A stretch of DNA of 64,000 nucleotides from Galeruca laticollis (lineage: Eukaryota; Arthropoda; Insecta; Coleoptera; Chrysomelidae). Shown here piece after piece: positions 46,810 through 57,671 of the stretch. Each line of letters starts with the position of its first letter. The stretch's first letter is position 1. The position numbers and the translations under genes are program-made. The stretch spans positions 32,497,256 through 32,561,255 of the forward strand of contig OY998184.1 in NCBI GenBank assembly GCA_963921935.1, read 5' to 3'. The notes beneath the pieces were generated by a model that was not told the origin of the DNA, made no database searches, and was given only the letters and a program-made list of their open reading frames with translations.

Positions 46810-47229
46810 TTAATTTCCACTCATATGGGTAGGCAAATCAAACTGTCTTAATAACCTCTCTTCGTCTTTCTCAAATCTAAAGAAACACTGTTTTTGAAAA
46901 TGGAGGGATCATATCCTCCATCGTTTCCTAGTCGTCAAATTTAATGATTTATTACCACTGAGTTTCAGCTTTATTAATTTTATCTTACTGGGTTGGAGGA
47001 ACAAAACTGTAAAAAGAAATATTACTTTATTAATGCAGCAGTTTTCAGTTTAGCTAATGTAAAGAACAACCATGATCTCTAAAGTTGTCGATTAAATTGG
47101 TAAAAATTCTGTGTTTTATAAAAATAAAGATAATGGTTGTTAATTGTGAAAGAAAAAGTGCTCAAATTTTTTTAATAAAGCTTACCGAGTACACCACTTA
47201 TTAAACTCCTTCAGAATACACTTTGACAT
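46810..47229 (-). CDS. Possible small three-exon gene, 42 aa
   Basis: Exon 1 at 47229-47186 starts MSKCILKEFNKWCT and ends before GTAAGC. Exon 2 at 47006-46989 (18 bases, after TTTTTACAG, before GTAAGA) adds FVPPTQ. Exon 3 at 46876-46810 (after TTTCTTTAG) adds FEKDEERLLRQFDLPTHMSG and a stop. All splice sites are canonical and the phases agree. A further donor (GATGGTAAGT, ~46799) lies past the stop. The product is not recognised and the reading rests only on splice signals, so it could be chance. A GC/CpG-richer stretch (47520-47900) lies upstream and could be its promoter. Confidence 0.3.
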
Positions 47230-48560
47230 TGTCTCTTCAATCAATAACAATAAAGCAACGGAACAACAGATAAATATTACACTATAGCAGAACAACAGAT
47301 AAATAATACACTATAGCAATTAAGAAATACACGAAAATACCGTAACCTTAAAATAACCTCTACACTTGAACTAAGAAATGATAACAGTATAACATATTAC
47401 ATGTGGGGATGGGGACGAGTAATATGATATCGCGCATACACCGTTATAAAAATCAATAAAATTTTATTACTAACGACGTTACAGTTTTCGTTAATTTTTT
47501 GGAATTATCTACCGATTTTAGTTACTCGAGAGGCTCTATAGATGGCACGGTCTGCAGTGTTCCTAGCCTGGTTGAATATCCGACAGGAGACGTATCTAGG
47601 CGCACCGATTTCAAACGGAGTACGTGAAACTCGAAAACATATACGTAGACGAATAGGTATGCGTACGCCGCGTTTTCTTGGCGCACAGCGCTAATGTATA
47701 CGTACTGCACGAAGTATTCACAAATCGAGCATTCACAGGTTTGCGTATCGGAGGGCGCAACGTTTCGCAGGTGTTTCACCCGTGGATTAATTTATGGCCG
47801 ATCGCTAAGCCAACGCAAAAAGGGAAAGGTACTGGTCCCGACCATTCAATCTGATTGTGGATGCAACGCTGCTGTCCTGGCCTTCTTCATTCCCAGCTTG
47901 TCACAAATTTCCTGGAATACCTCGTTACGATTTTTAGTTTGAATCGATAATTATAGTTAGTTTAACATGAACACTTGCACACCTTCCTACTATGTTGTTA
48001 CCTCCTCAATCTCAGGGTAATGAGGTTAAAATAAGAAAGTGGTTACTTTACTCAATTTGTTGAAGACCTTCCAATTTATACTGGTTATAAGACTCTTAAG
48101 CAGGCCATGTATTTTCCAAAAAAAGGTGATTGATAAACTGCATAAGTCAACAGATGAATCGGTTAATTTTCATGTACCTACCCTAAGAAAAGAAATGAAA
48201 GAATTATTAACGTCTCCAAAACTTTTAATCTCCCAACTTAACGAGTTTAATACCTTAATGACAATAGTACATTAGGGTTTACTAAAAATTCAGTAAACAA
48301 TACCTTAATGAAAATAGTACATTAGTGTACTGAAATTTGACAGTAATTTGATGAAAATATACTACTCACTCAGCTCACATTAAATGAGTAACTACCGCTC
48401 CCTTTTTGCAATTGCAGAAAGTCTGAATTTTACTAAAAATAAGCTAGTAATAACTAGTAATAAAATTGTCACAAGAACTATGGTTTATTGAAAACCTAAC
48501 CACTTGAACGAAAAAAAAATAGATATGTTACATTAAATTGTTTTTAGATTAACTTAATCT
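47230..48560. other. Non-coding; CpG-richer block 47520-47900
   Basis: 47520-47900 has clearly more CpG and GC than its surroundings (GGCGCACCGATTTC, GCGTACGCCGCG). It could be a promoter region of the possible minus-strand gene or an old transposon. No domain found in the short frames. 48039-48275 is a 78-codon frame of unknown meaning. Confidence 0.3.
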
Positions 48561-48691
48561 TCAAATATATATATATATATATATATTTATATAGAAGGAG
48601 GATAGTCTTTGCTGACTAGTTAGGAATAAAACTAGTGAATATTGGGGAATTGCAGCAAGAAAATGGAAAATGTATACTCTTAGCGGAAAAT

Positions 48692-48731
48692 CTCCAAGCT
48701 TTCGAGGATGTTTGTTCTCATCATCAGGGAG
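48692..48731 (-). ncRNA. Hammerhead ribozyme-like motif 3 (consensus core)
   Basis: Minus strand: stem I CTCC/GGAG, core CTGATGA (exact consensus), weak stem II with GAG/CTC closing a ~10-base loop, GAAA, palindromic AGCT as stem III, then T before stem I 3'. Of the four motifs this one has every invariant core base. It lies antisense just upstream of the PLE C reverse transcriptase. Minimal hammerheads with tiny stem III occur in PLE terminal repeats and may work as dimers. Confidence 0.55.
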
Positions 48732-48801
48732 ACTAAAATGAAAAACCACAGTTAAATACTGTGGCCAATAAAGAATAATTAGAATTGAAGTTCACAACCA
48801 C

Positions 48802-50160
48802 GTGTGTACTTACCTCCGAAGTGAGGTTAGACCCCATAAAGTTAGAAAATCGCAAACTACGATCTGTAGATTGATGAATGGTATTTCAGAGGGTGAGAGA
48901 GATTTCCTTAGAGCTAAAGTTACCAATATTGTTACCAATTTTCTTATCAACTCTAATGTCAATTCACCTTGTTATCTCAGTAACTTATATGAAAAAACAA
49001 AAAAATTCCTTGAAGATAATCCAGACCTATACATTTTGAAAGCTGATAAAGGTGGATGCACTGTAGCTATCAATAAACAGGTCTACATTGAGAAAACAAA
49101 AATGTTATTGAATGATAAGAAAACATTTAAATTATTAAATAAAGACCCTACGTATAACATTCAACGGAAGTATAATGCGTTCATAAAGGAATTAAAAGTA
49201 AAAAACGAAATAACTGAGGGAATGGCTAGGAATCTCACTATATATAATGCGATACCTGCTAAATTGTATTCCCTTCCTAAAATTCCCAAACCTGACATTC
49301 CACACCGACCTATAGTCAGTTCTATTAAATCAGTTACCTACAATCTTTCCAAATACCTCACTACAGTTTTAACTGCTGCTTTTTCAGATAGAACTGTATA
49401 CAATGTCAGTGATACTTTCACATTTGTCAATTCTATAAGAGATTTTAAATTGTCGGATAATTTTGTTTTGGTATCTTTAGATGTCATTTCATTATATACT
49501 AACATCCCATCGGATCTATTATTGGATATTCTGGATGAACAATGGCATCTTATTGAACCACATTGCAGTATTTCCAAAGCAAATTTTCTGAAATTGATTG
49601 CATTTATTATCGATAATTGCTACTTTTCGTTCAATAATCAATTCCACCAACAAATATTTGGTACCCCAATGGGATCACCAATCAGTCCTATTTTGGCATT
49701 GATAGTCATGGACCACCTGCTGGATTCTGTTATTCCTACACTACCTTTCAATTTACCCTTTTTGTTTAAATATGTTGATGACATTATTTGTGCAGTTCCC
49801 AACCATTTGGTTGACACCACGTTAAATTTGTTTAATGCTTTTAATAATAGCATTCAATTCTCCGTTGAAAGAGTGAGTAATAATAATTCTGTTCCTTTTT
49901 TGGATACGAGAGTTGTTAGATTAAATGATAACAGATTAATTCTTGATTGGTATCAGAAGCCGACTGCATCTGGTAGATATATCAACTACTTCTCCAATCA
50001 TCCTATGAAGCAGAAGTTTAATACGGTTATAAGTTCAAAAAACCGAGTATTGTATATTAGCGATACAAGATTCTTACACAATAATTTGAAAAACTTTTTT
50101 GGATGTTTGAAAATAACGGTTATCCCAAACGTGTATTAAATAAGTTAATTTATAGTAGTG
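48802..50160 (+). pseudogene. PLE family C reverse transcriptase, nearly intact
   Basis: 445 codons are open (48802-50139). Visible are KADKGGCTVAINK, the finger motif LPKIPKPDIPHRPIVSS, VSLDVISLYTNIP, GTPMGSPISPILALIVMD, and the catalytic FKYVDDIICAVP (~49766-49800). NSVPFLDTRVVR and DWYQKPTASGRYINY follow. A one-base loss near 50100 shifts the frame; the sequence goes on as ENNGYPKRVLNK to about 50160. There it is cut by an inverted copy of family A, so the GIY-YIG domain of this copy is missing. All catalytic RT residues remain. Confidence 0.9.
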
Positions 50161-51282
50161 TTTTTAAATGAAACTCACGGTCTCTAGTTAATTCCACAAT
50201 ATAATAAAAGTTATTGAAAATTCTGAAAAATTGACAATTGTTTCGATAAATTAATATCATCGTCAGAATGACAGAAGTTACATTTCATTTTATGCCTACC
50301 TGATGTTTAGTAGTTATTTTTGGCTAGACCAAGAAGTAACCTATCTTGTGATTGGCTTAATATATGTTTATAGAAAAAAGAAGAAGATGTGATATTACAA
50401 ATATTGAAGCTTAGATATTATTAGCCCTATGGTGATATCCTGGATATCATTTTTCCAATTAAGATCAGTATAACTGTGCAATGATATAGAAAACCAGGAA
50501 AACTATATCTGCTGATCTTTAAAATTATCACTTAAGAAGACAGTTTATTAGTGGAGAACTCCCTAGATTTAACTGTTCATTGACAAGTTCATAATGTGGG
50601 TTTCTTAAATGTCTTCTAATTTCCAGTTCTTCAAGGAAATCCAGTTCTTGTTTCTTTTCACAAATATGCAGCACTTCTAGTTCTGTGTTAGGTGTCAATG
50701 AATGATTGGTGTCAAGTAGATGTTTTGCGTAGTGGGATTTATCTGGTTGTTTTAATCTGTAAGCTTGTAAGTGCTCACTGTATCGTATTTCAGAATTCCT
50801 AAGGGTCTGACCCAAATAGAGAGCATTACATTCTGGACATTTCAGTTTATATATACCTGACTTCATTAATAGTGGTATTTTTGTTTTTACATTTAACAAT
50901 TTTGTACTAGCGTTACTTTCTGTTTTAAAAGAAATTGTTGTATTCGTTGCTGAAGATATTATCTTTGAAATATTATTAGAAATATTTCCTGCATATATGA
51001 TGGTTTTATAAGTTTTAATTTCATCAGCTTGTTTAGGATATATTAGTAGTAATGCCACTTTTTCTTCTTTTTTACTAACTAGCTTATTTATCATATCTAA
51101 TGGATAACCGTTAGATGTTGCTATTTGTCTAATTGTATTAATCTCTCTATCAAAATTACATTTGTTCATAGGAACTGAAAAAGCTCTATGTATCATTGAA
51201 TCTCATGCTGCTAGTTTGTGTGCCATAGGGTGGTTAGAATTGAATGGAATTATCACATCAGTCTGTGTTGGTTTTCGGTAAA
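50150..51282 (-). mobile_element. PLE family A copy 3, inverted
   Basis: Minus strand: thumb-region remnant (51282-51197), GIY-YIG frame (51196-50528), then terminal repeat down to 50150. The inverted fragment abuts a sense terminal repeat (51283-51606), so the two repeats form an inverted pair with the GIY-YIG domain between. Confidence 0.8.
50528..51196 (-). CDS. PLE family A GIY-YIG domain, longest copy
   Basis: 222 codons open, about 35 residues longer at the N terminus than the copy at 842. The extra part reads MIHRAFSVPMNKCNFDREIN and TIRQIATSNGYPLDMINKLV, the linker between RT thumb and endonuclease. GIYKLKCPECNALYLGQT, RYSEH and HLLDTNHSLTP are intact. It lacks the RT. Confidence 0.85.
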   Translation of the reverse strand: MIHRAFSVPMNKCNFDREINTIRQIATSNGYPLDMINKLVSKKEEKVALLLIYPKQADEIKTYKTIIYAGNISNNISKIISSATNTTISFKTESNASTKLLNVKTKIPLLMKSGIYKLKCPECNALYLGQTLRNSEIRYSEHLQAYRLKQPDKSHYAKHLLDTNHSLTPNTELEVLHICEKKQELDFLEELEIRRHLRNPHYELVNEQLNLGSSPLINCLLK

Positions 51283-51826
51283 TTGCACAGTTATACTGAT
51301 CTTAATTGGAAAAATGATATCCAGGATATCACCATAGGGCTAATTATATCTAAACTTCAATATTTGTAATATCACATCTTCTTCTTTTTTCTATAAACAT
51401 ATATTAAGCCAATCACAAGTTAGGTTACTTCTTGGTCTAGCCAAAAATAACTACTAAACATCAGGTAGGCATAAAATGAAATGTAACTTCTGTCACTCTG
51501 ACGATGATATTAATTTATCGAAACAATTGTCAATTCTTTAGAATTTTCAATAACTTTTATTATATTGTGGAATTAACTAGAAACCGTGAGTTTCATTTAA
51601 AAGCACTACGATGAGCATATTCCACGAAGTAAGGGTCGAGACCGTCAATTTCATTAATTTATAGTTCTAACTTTTTTGATGGTCCTATTGATAATGAGGC
51701 TAGAGTTCCTTCTAAATATAAAAAGTTGCCTTATATTCCACCTCTGACTAATAAAGTTGTCGCACATTTCAAATCATTTAATAACTTTAAGAAATCGAAA
51801 TATAATGACGTAGATAGTTGACTCGG
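51283..51826 (+). pseudogene. PLE family A terminal repeat, ORF start and internal scrap
   Basis: 51283-51606 is the sense terminal repeat. ATG at 51611 gives MSIFHEVRVETVNFI, the family A start. A few bases later it is joined to an internal piece (51655-51826) reading FFDGPIDNEARVPSKYKKLP, then YIPPLTNKVVAHFKSFNNF, the region before the GIY-YIG linker. So most of the RT has been deleted. It ends at the Gypsy relic. Confidence 0.7.
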
Positions 51827-52775
51827 TTTTCGAATAGCTGACATTTCTTCGGGTTTAACATGAGCTGGGCAGCTTGGAGTCGTTCGAATGCATCTTCTAA
51901 ATTATTCAGGTATTCGTGAAATGTCTTCCCCAGTACTACGTTGTCGTCCAAATAGACCAGACATGTCTTCCAAGATAACCCTATCAAGACATTTTCCATG
52001 AGTCTTTCAAATGTCGCGGGCGCATTACAGAGCCCGAATGGCATGACGTTTAATTGCCATAATCCAAATCCGGTGACAAAAGCAATCTTCTCTTTATCTT
52101 CTGGGTCCATTTCTACTTGGCAATAACTAGACTTCAGGTTTAAGGTGGAAAACAGTTTGCTGCCGGCCAAAGTATCTAGCGTATCGTCTATTCGAAGCAG
52201 AGGATAGCTGTCTTTCTTCATGACGTAGTTAAGCTGGCGATAGTCCACGCAGTGATAGTTTTCGAGCTGGTTTCCTAATTGGCTTGGCATTACCAGTATT
52301 GCTCTTGTGTTTAACGGCTGATGTTCTACCAGCCTTCCCTCCATTTGGTACGAATAGGTCGCGATACTGCAATAGGAATCCTTCCATTTTCTTTTCTCAA
52401 CTTTATTTACGGATCGAACAGCTACTGATAACATTTGTTGGAATCTGGCATTGGAATTGCCGTTTGCTGTTGTTTGGCGAACTATAGACGTCACTGGTAC
52501 GCAGATCCAATTCTGGTTTCTTTATTGATGGTAATTTGGTGATAGTTCACGTTTATCACACGTACTGGGATCTCTTTCACCGATTTAACCAATCCTTTCC
52601 CCATTAGTACTCCTTTGCCAACCTCTTTGTCCTGGTTCCTTGGCCCCATCATAACCTGTGTACTTTCCTCCATGATGCCCTGTAGCCGCGCTACTAATCC
52701 TACTATTGTAGAAAGTCCTTCTGAAGTTAAAAATAAAAATAAATTTGATGCACATTCAACAATTGCTTTCACCAC
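51787..52775 (-). pseudogene. Gypsy reverse transcriptase relic
   Basis: Minus strand. 52775-52494 is the spacer between protease and RT (LVARLQGIMEESTQVM, then IPVRVINVNYHQITINK). From 52494 the RT reads VDYRQLNYVMKKDSYPLLRI, LDTLAGSKLFSTLNLKSSYC, FVTGFGLWQLNVMPFGL, CNAPATFERLM, and LVYLDDNVVLG at ~51935-51967 (catalytic YLDD). It ends after LNPKKCQLFENRV. Truncated at both ends: a (TA)n tract on one side and PLE sequence on the other. A stop near 52494 separates the two frames. Confidence 0.85.
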
Positions 52776-52800
52776 TACACAGAGATTAACTCTATTTTCA

Positions 52801-52802
52801 TA

Positions 52803-52847
<45 letters not shown>
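52801..52847. repeat. (TA)n microsatellite
   Basis: About 23 TA units at the edge of the Gypsy relic. Further tracts follow at 53007-53059 and 53318-53374. Confidence 0.9.
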
Positions 52848-52851
<4 letters not shown>

Positions 52852-53003
52852 GGATTGTTAAAGTTGTATACTTTGCCGACAATATCACTATAATTGTTAT
52901 ATTATCAATTTAATATATTCAACTCTAGTATAGCTAGCTCAGTAATGAAGTAAAGAAAATTTTTCATTTATTTATATATTTATGTGGAGTGAAGAACTAT
53001 CTC

Positions 53004-53006
<3 letters not shown>

Positions 53007-53059
<53 letters not shown>
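53007..53059. repeat. (TA)n microsatellite
   Basis: About 26 TA units in AT-rich non-coding sequence. Confidence 0.9.
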
Positions 53060-53062
<3 letters not shown>

Positions 53063-53315
53063 TACTTTTATAAGGTAATAGATATTATGTATCCTGATCA
53101 AAATAGGTGCTAATAATTCTCTAACACTTAACAGATGATGTATATATGCTCCAGAATATTTTGTACAGGTAAGACATATACAGTTTTTTTAAATACTGCA
53201 TTAAATCTTCTGTATATTGGAAATATTTTCATTAACCGATATTGGTTTATATAATTCTGTGTAGTATGCTGATATGAGTTATATTATTTTAGTTTCTGTG
53301 TTCTTGAATTATGTT

Positions 53316-53317
<2 letters not shown>

Positions 53318-53374
<57 letters not shown>
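53318..53374. repeat. (TA)n microsatellite
   Basis: About 28 TA units, third of three in 570 bp. Confidence 0.9.
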
Positions 53375-53376
<2 letters not shown>

Positions 53377-55245
53377 TATAATTTCCATACGTGGTAGCGA
53401 CAATTATTGTATATGCAGCTTAAGCAGCGTATTTTTATTATATTGTACAGACGGCTTAAACGGCATATGATATGTATTTCAATCCGACAGTTATTGTCAA
53501 AATTCCCGGTTAGCAAAATTGTAATTTATTGAAAGATAAACTCAATGTAATATATTCGAATCACTCTTATCTCAGGGTGGGTTCAATGCGCTATAAAAAT
53601 AAAAAAATTTATAAGATTTCAAAGTATTGTCCAAATTAAGTATTGATTATTAATTTTTTTTTGTTTGATGTATTTAGTAATATATTGTGACTGTGTGTTC
53701 AAGATTATGAAGGCTATTTAATTTATTTCTGACATATTCCAATAATCATTCTGTCACCAATAATCCACAAATGTCACTGTCAAAAATAATTTTTTTATCA
53801 AACGAAGTAAATTTGATTCCTATGAACTGTTCAAATCTATTACAAAACTATATCTAAAGTAAGTCGAAATCAAAAGTTATATACAATTACTAAATCACAG
53901 AAAATAAACAAATACTAGTTTTCTTATTTTATCAAATAACAGAAAAATATTATCTACAATGAACAAAAGTTAAGTGAATTACGATTGAAGTTTATAAATT
54001 ATCAAATAGCAAAATCTTATCTATAATCAATACAAATTAACTGAATTACGAACGAAATTGATAAATTTCTCGAATTGTCCAAATGATTTTGGAATTGCCA
54101 CGTATAATTCGCGAATGTCGAGTACCCATTCACAGCCCCAACTTCTTTTTATATACTTTTCCAATTGTATAATTGTTCAATATGAAATTTCTGTATTTGA
54201 ACTGAATCAAAATTCTGTAATTTGTTATTTAGATGCATCTATTGTAAATTTTGATTAAGGCCTGAATTTTTCGTCCAAATAATGCATATTTTGAATTACC
54301 AATAACGCTGCAGGGCTTGACCTAGGGTAGTTGGCGTCCGCCCTAAGCTTAACACGCTTTAGGACTTCGTCCGATATACAGGTTCGCTTAGCGTCTAGCC
54401 TCGAGTTCAACGCACATCGAGGGGTCAACGAGAAGCGGGATATTTATGTGTTCACAATTCCTAAGCTCAACACGCTCCGGATTATAATGCAACACTTCGG
54501 TTATTTTCAGTAGAAGCTTCCTATCGTTATTCTACGTAAGGTAGAGCTTCCTGGTATATCGGAGAACGTATGCTTTGGTAGTATCGGTCAAGTTATTAGC
54601 GGAAAGGCAAAGGTGCTGCCCTCTCGGTGCTGGGTGCTTAACTCCGTCTAGTTTCGTTCGTGTAGAGCTCTGTTTTTTGATTATTTATTGGGGCTATTCT
54701 ATGTTCAGAACGACTGTGTCGTTACACTCCAAACTCGTACACTTCTAAATCTAATTTAGAATTCAGGATCATTCACTTTTACGAATTGATGACTAAATTT
54801 CTCAATAAAAAAACACGCACAGAATTTACAATTATGGGCACCGAATAACAATTTCTATTATTAATTATTATACTATTCAACTAACTATGTATTACTTGGC
54901 GAAATATTGGAGAATTCTCAAAATCACATGTTCTCCATTCGGGATCTCAAATTAAGCTACTTATTTTTTTCACATAAATAACCACATTCTACTGTGGTTA
55001 CAAACTTTCCTCTTTTATAAAAAAAACTAAACTGTTATTTTTTTATAACAAAGATTTGGAATACTTTTATTACTACTTCTTGGTTATCATGACTTATGTT
55101 TTCTCTAACTTCAATATCTTTTTCAATGGTGACAGGTCAATGTCATCGGAAATTGAATAATGTGCCAAATCTTACATATACAGGGTTTTTCAACCATATT
55201 GATTTATTAGACAATACAGGGTTAAAATTTGAAATGAGAGAACTG

Positions 55246-55248
<3 letters not shown>
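53375..55248. other. Non-coding, no gene seen
   Basis: AT-rich sequence. 54305-54680 is richer in GC (CTTGACCTAGGGTAGTTGGCG, AACACGCTTTAGG and a related AACACGCTCCGG) and probably part of an unrecognised repeat. Confidence 0.3.

Positions 55249-55323
<75 letters not shown>
55249..55323. repeat. (TA)n microsatellite, longest in window
   Basis: About 37 TA units without interruption. Confidence 0.92.
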
Positions 55324-55324
<1 letters not shown>

Positions 55325-55531
55325 CAAAGACAGAATTAGCGGGCATATCACGCAAAAGAGGTTACAGAGAATGAGTGGTAACCGTAGACATGTATGTTTC
55401 TGGCTCATTAGCCTTCAAGGGTACGGCATAACCAAGAAAAGGTGTACAACTTGGGAGCAAGGATGTTAATTGAAATATGAGAAAACACAAACAACGGATT
55501 TCAACAAGATAACCAAACGCACATTTGTGTA

Positions 55532-56252
55532 TAATGCATGTGAAACATGGGGAATTTTTTATGTCAGAAAACATTAAAAATAATAATTTAGATTAATTAA
55601 TCAATTACGTTAAATTTCGGGATATTGATACCTATATAAAATAGAACAAAATAGAATTGTTGTTAGTATGTAAGTTTATATAGTAGTATAAGAAGCATTC
55701 GGAGTAAATATTTGAGATAATCATAAACATTTTGACAAGAGATGTCAAGTGATCTTGACAAGACCAGATTTTTTAGAGAAGAACCATATTGATAAAACAA
55801 GAAGAAAGAAGGAGAGATTTGAGAGGAGATGTCAAGTAATTTTTGAATAGAGGTTTTTTATGTTGAGAGGAAACAAAAAAAGGTATTTTTCGTTCGTAAA
55901 AGACGTGTTTAACTACGAACCTATTGATTCATAAAAATAGAAAAGGAGATATTTATCAGACAGTAACAAAATTTGAACGTGAAGAAAAGAAAAGAAAGAA
56001 GCCTGATAACAGAAGATTGGATAGTGCGTATGGACATTTAACCGGTTGTGGACAGAGTGATAAGGTCCGTAACCATTCGATAATACAATACAATAAAGAA
56101 CATTTTCATTATAATTGAGTACTCAAATTTTGACAGACATTTATTGGACTAATTATTAAAACATCAACTGTAAATATAAAAAAAAACGAAATTTAATTTA
56201 TATGTACATTTTAGTAGGTATCAATATCGATTTATATGTTTCACATGCATTA
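55532..56252. mobile_element. MITE, 721 bp, TA target duplication
   Basis: TAATGCATGTGAAACAT at 55532-55548 is perfectly inverted at 56236-56252, with TA on both outer sides. A second inverted pair, ATATTGATACCTA at ~55621 and its complement at ~56217, shows longer arms with an indel. A 64-codon frame inside (55924-56118) shows no transposase motif. A non-autonomous Tc1/mariner-type element is the likely source. Confidence 0.7.
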
Positions 56253-56392
56253 TAGAACAGGGAATAATTAGAATCTTGTTTTATTGATTTATGAGGAATG
56301 AAACCTTCACACCCTGAGGTATTATAGAGATAGTGTTCGATTGAGCTGGCAAAAGTATTGAAGATTATTTCTTAGATGTATAATATAACATT

Positions 56393-56395
<3 letters not shown>

Positions 56396-56437
<42 letters not shown>

Positions 56438-56466
56438 TATTATTATTATTATTATTATAATTAACA

Positions 56467-56500
<34 letters not shown>
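56396..56500. repeat. (TA)n, (TTA)n and (TA)n tracts
   Basis: TA units at 56396-56434, then TTA units at ~56437-56460, then TA units at 56470-56500. Confidence 0.88.
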
Positions 56501-57505
56501 CCTCCATTATGATTGTAATAATTTCATAAACACCATTTATTTTAATTAACTTTTGATATATAACGCGTATTGCTATATATTTAATAATTTAAGGACGCCA
56601 ACTTATCATAAATAGGTAAGTAAAATTTAATATAATTATTCTGTAAATTTATTTGCTTCGGCTATATTTAATATCTCTTATACTCAGGGAGTCCGTTCTC
56701 GAAAGAATTGCAGTGTTCAAATATATCTTTTCTTTTTATTTCCTATTTTTTTTTATAAATCCAAATTAACATTTTACACAGTTCTACAATAAAATTTTTA
56801 TTCTAAATTTTGATCCAAGAAACACTCTGTATGTTAATTTTCTCTAATTTGACCTAAATTTATTACTATTCAAAATTTTACCAACACTAACTCTAAATTG
56901 TATTCTAAAAACTTTCAACTTTCTTCATACAGGACTGCTTCTTTTGAATTCCTCAAACAAAGATGTTCTGGATGAATTTCAATACTTAGCTTACCTTATA
57001 AAGAAAATCTATTAAAATTACAATTAACTAGACACAATTTCTATATTCAATGATCCAATAATTAACAAAATAATTTCAATAATTTATACGACTTCCAAAA
57101 TTTTCAATCGAATCGAATAGAACTTTCTCAAAGTATCAACGAAATAACCTAATTTAATAATTACACATCTTTAAAAAAGAACTAACTAGTATAAAATTTA
57201 ACCGACCTTTTAACTTATTCATTTTGCTCATAAATTTATCATAACCTTTTACATATGTCCTCATAACTATAAAAAATAAAATAAACCAATAATATAATTA
57301 ATATTTATCCATTAACATTTTCAAACACTCTCTAAATTTAAATATTAGAAATAAAGTAAGACACATTGCATTAAAGATAGTTGTCAAGGTACGTACTCCT
57401 TTGAAAATTCATAACTACGTTTATTCTATTTGTCACCTTTAATGTCAATTTAGTATTGTCACTGTTTTACAAATTATGTATTTTATATTTTGAATTTATA
57501 ATAAA
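56501..57505. other. Non-coding, very AT-rich
   Basis: No open frame of note and no repeat ends that I can pair. Confidence 0.3.
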
Positions 57506-57547
57506 AACTTTTGAAAAAGCCTTATATTTAAGGCGAAACGTCAAGTT
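57506..57547 (+). ncRNA. Hammerhead-like motif 4 (variant core)
   Basis: Stem I AACTT (57506-57510) pairs with AAGTT (57543-57547). Core TTGAAAA. Stem II GCCTTA (57519-57524) pairs with TAAGGC (57529-57534). GAAAC at 57535-57539, palindromic ACGT, then C at 57542 as the cleavage-site base. Both stems are perfect. The core again has T and A instead of C and G of CTGANGA. Confidence 0.5.
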
Positions 57548-57596
57548 AACTTACAAGAGTTTTAATCTGAACCTTTCCCAAGAAAAATACTTCAAA

Positions 57597-57599
<3 letters not shown>

Positions 57600-57667
<68 letters not shown>
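57600..57667. repeat. (TA)n(TG)n microsatellite
   Basis: About 26 TA units followed by about seven TG units. It ends two bases before the TA duplication of the mariner element. Confidence 0.9.
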
Positions 57668-57671
57668 AATA

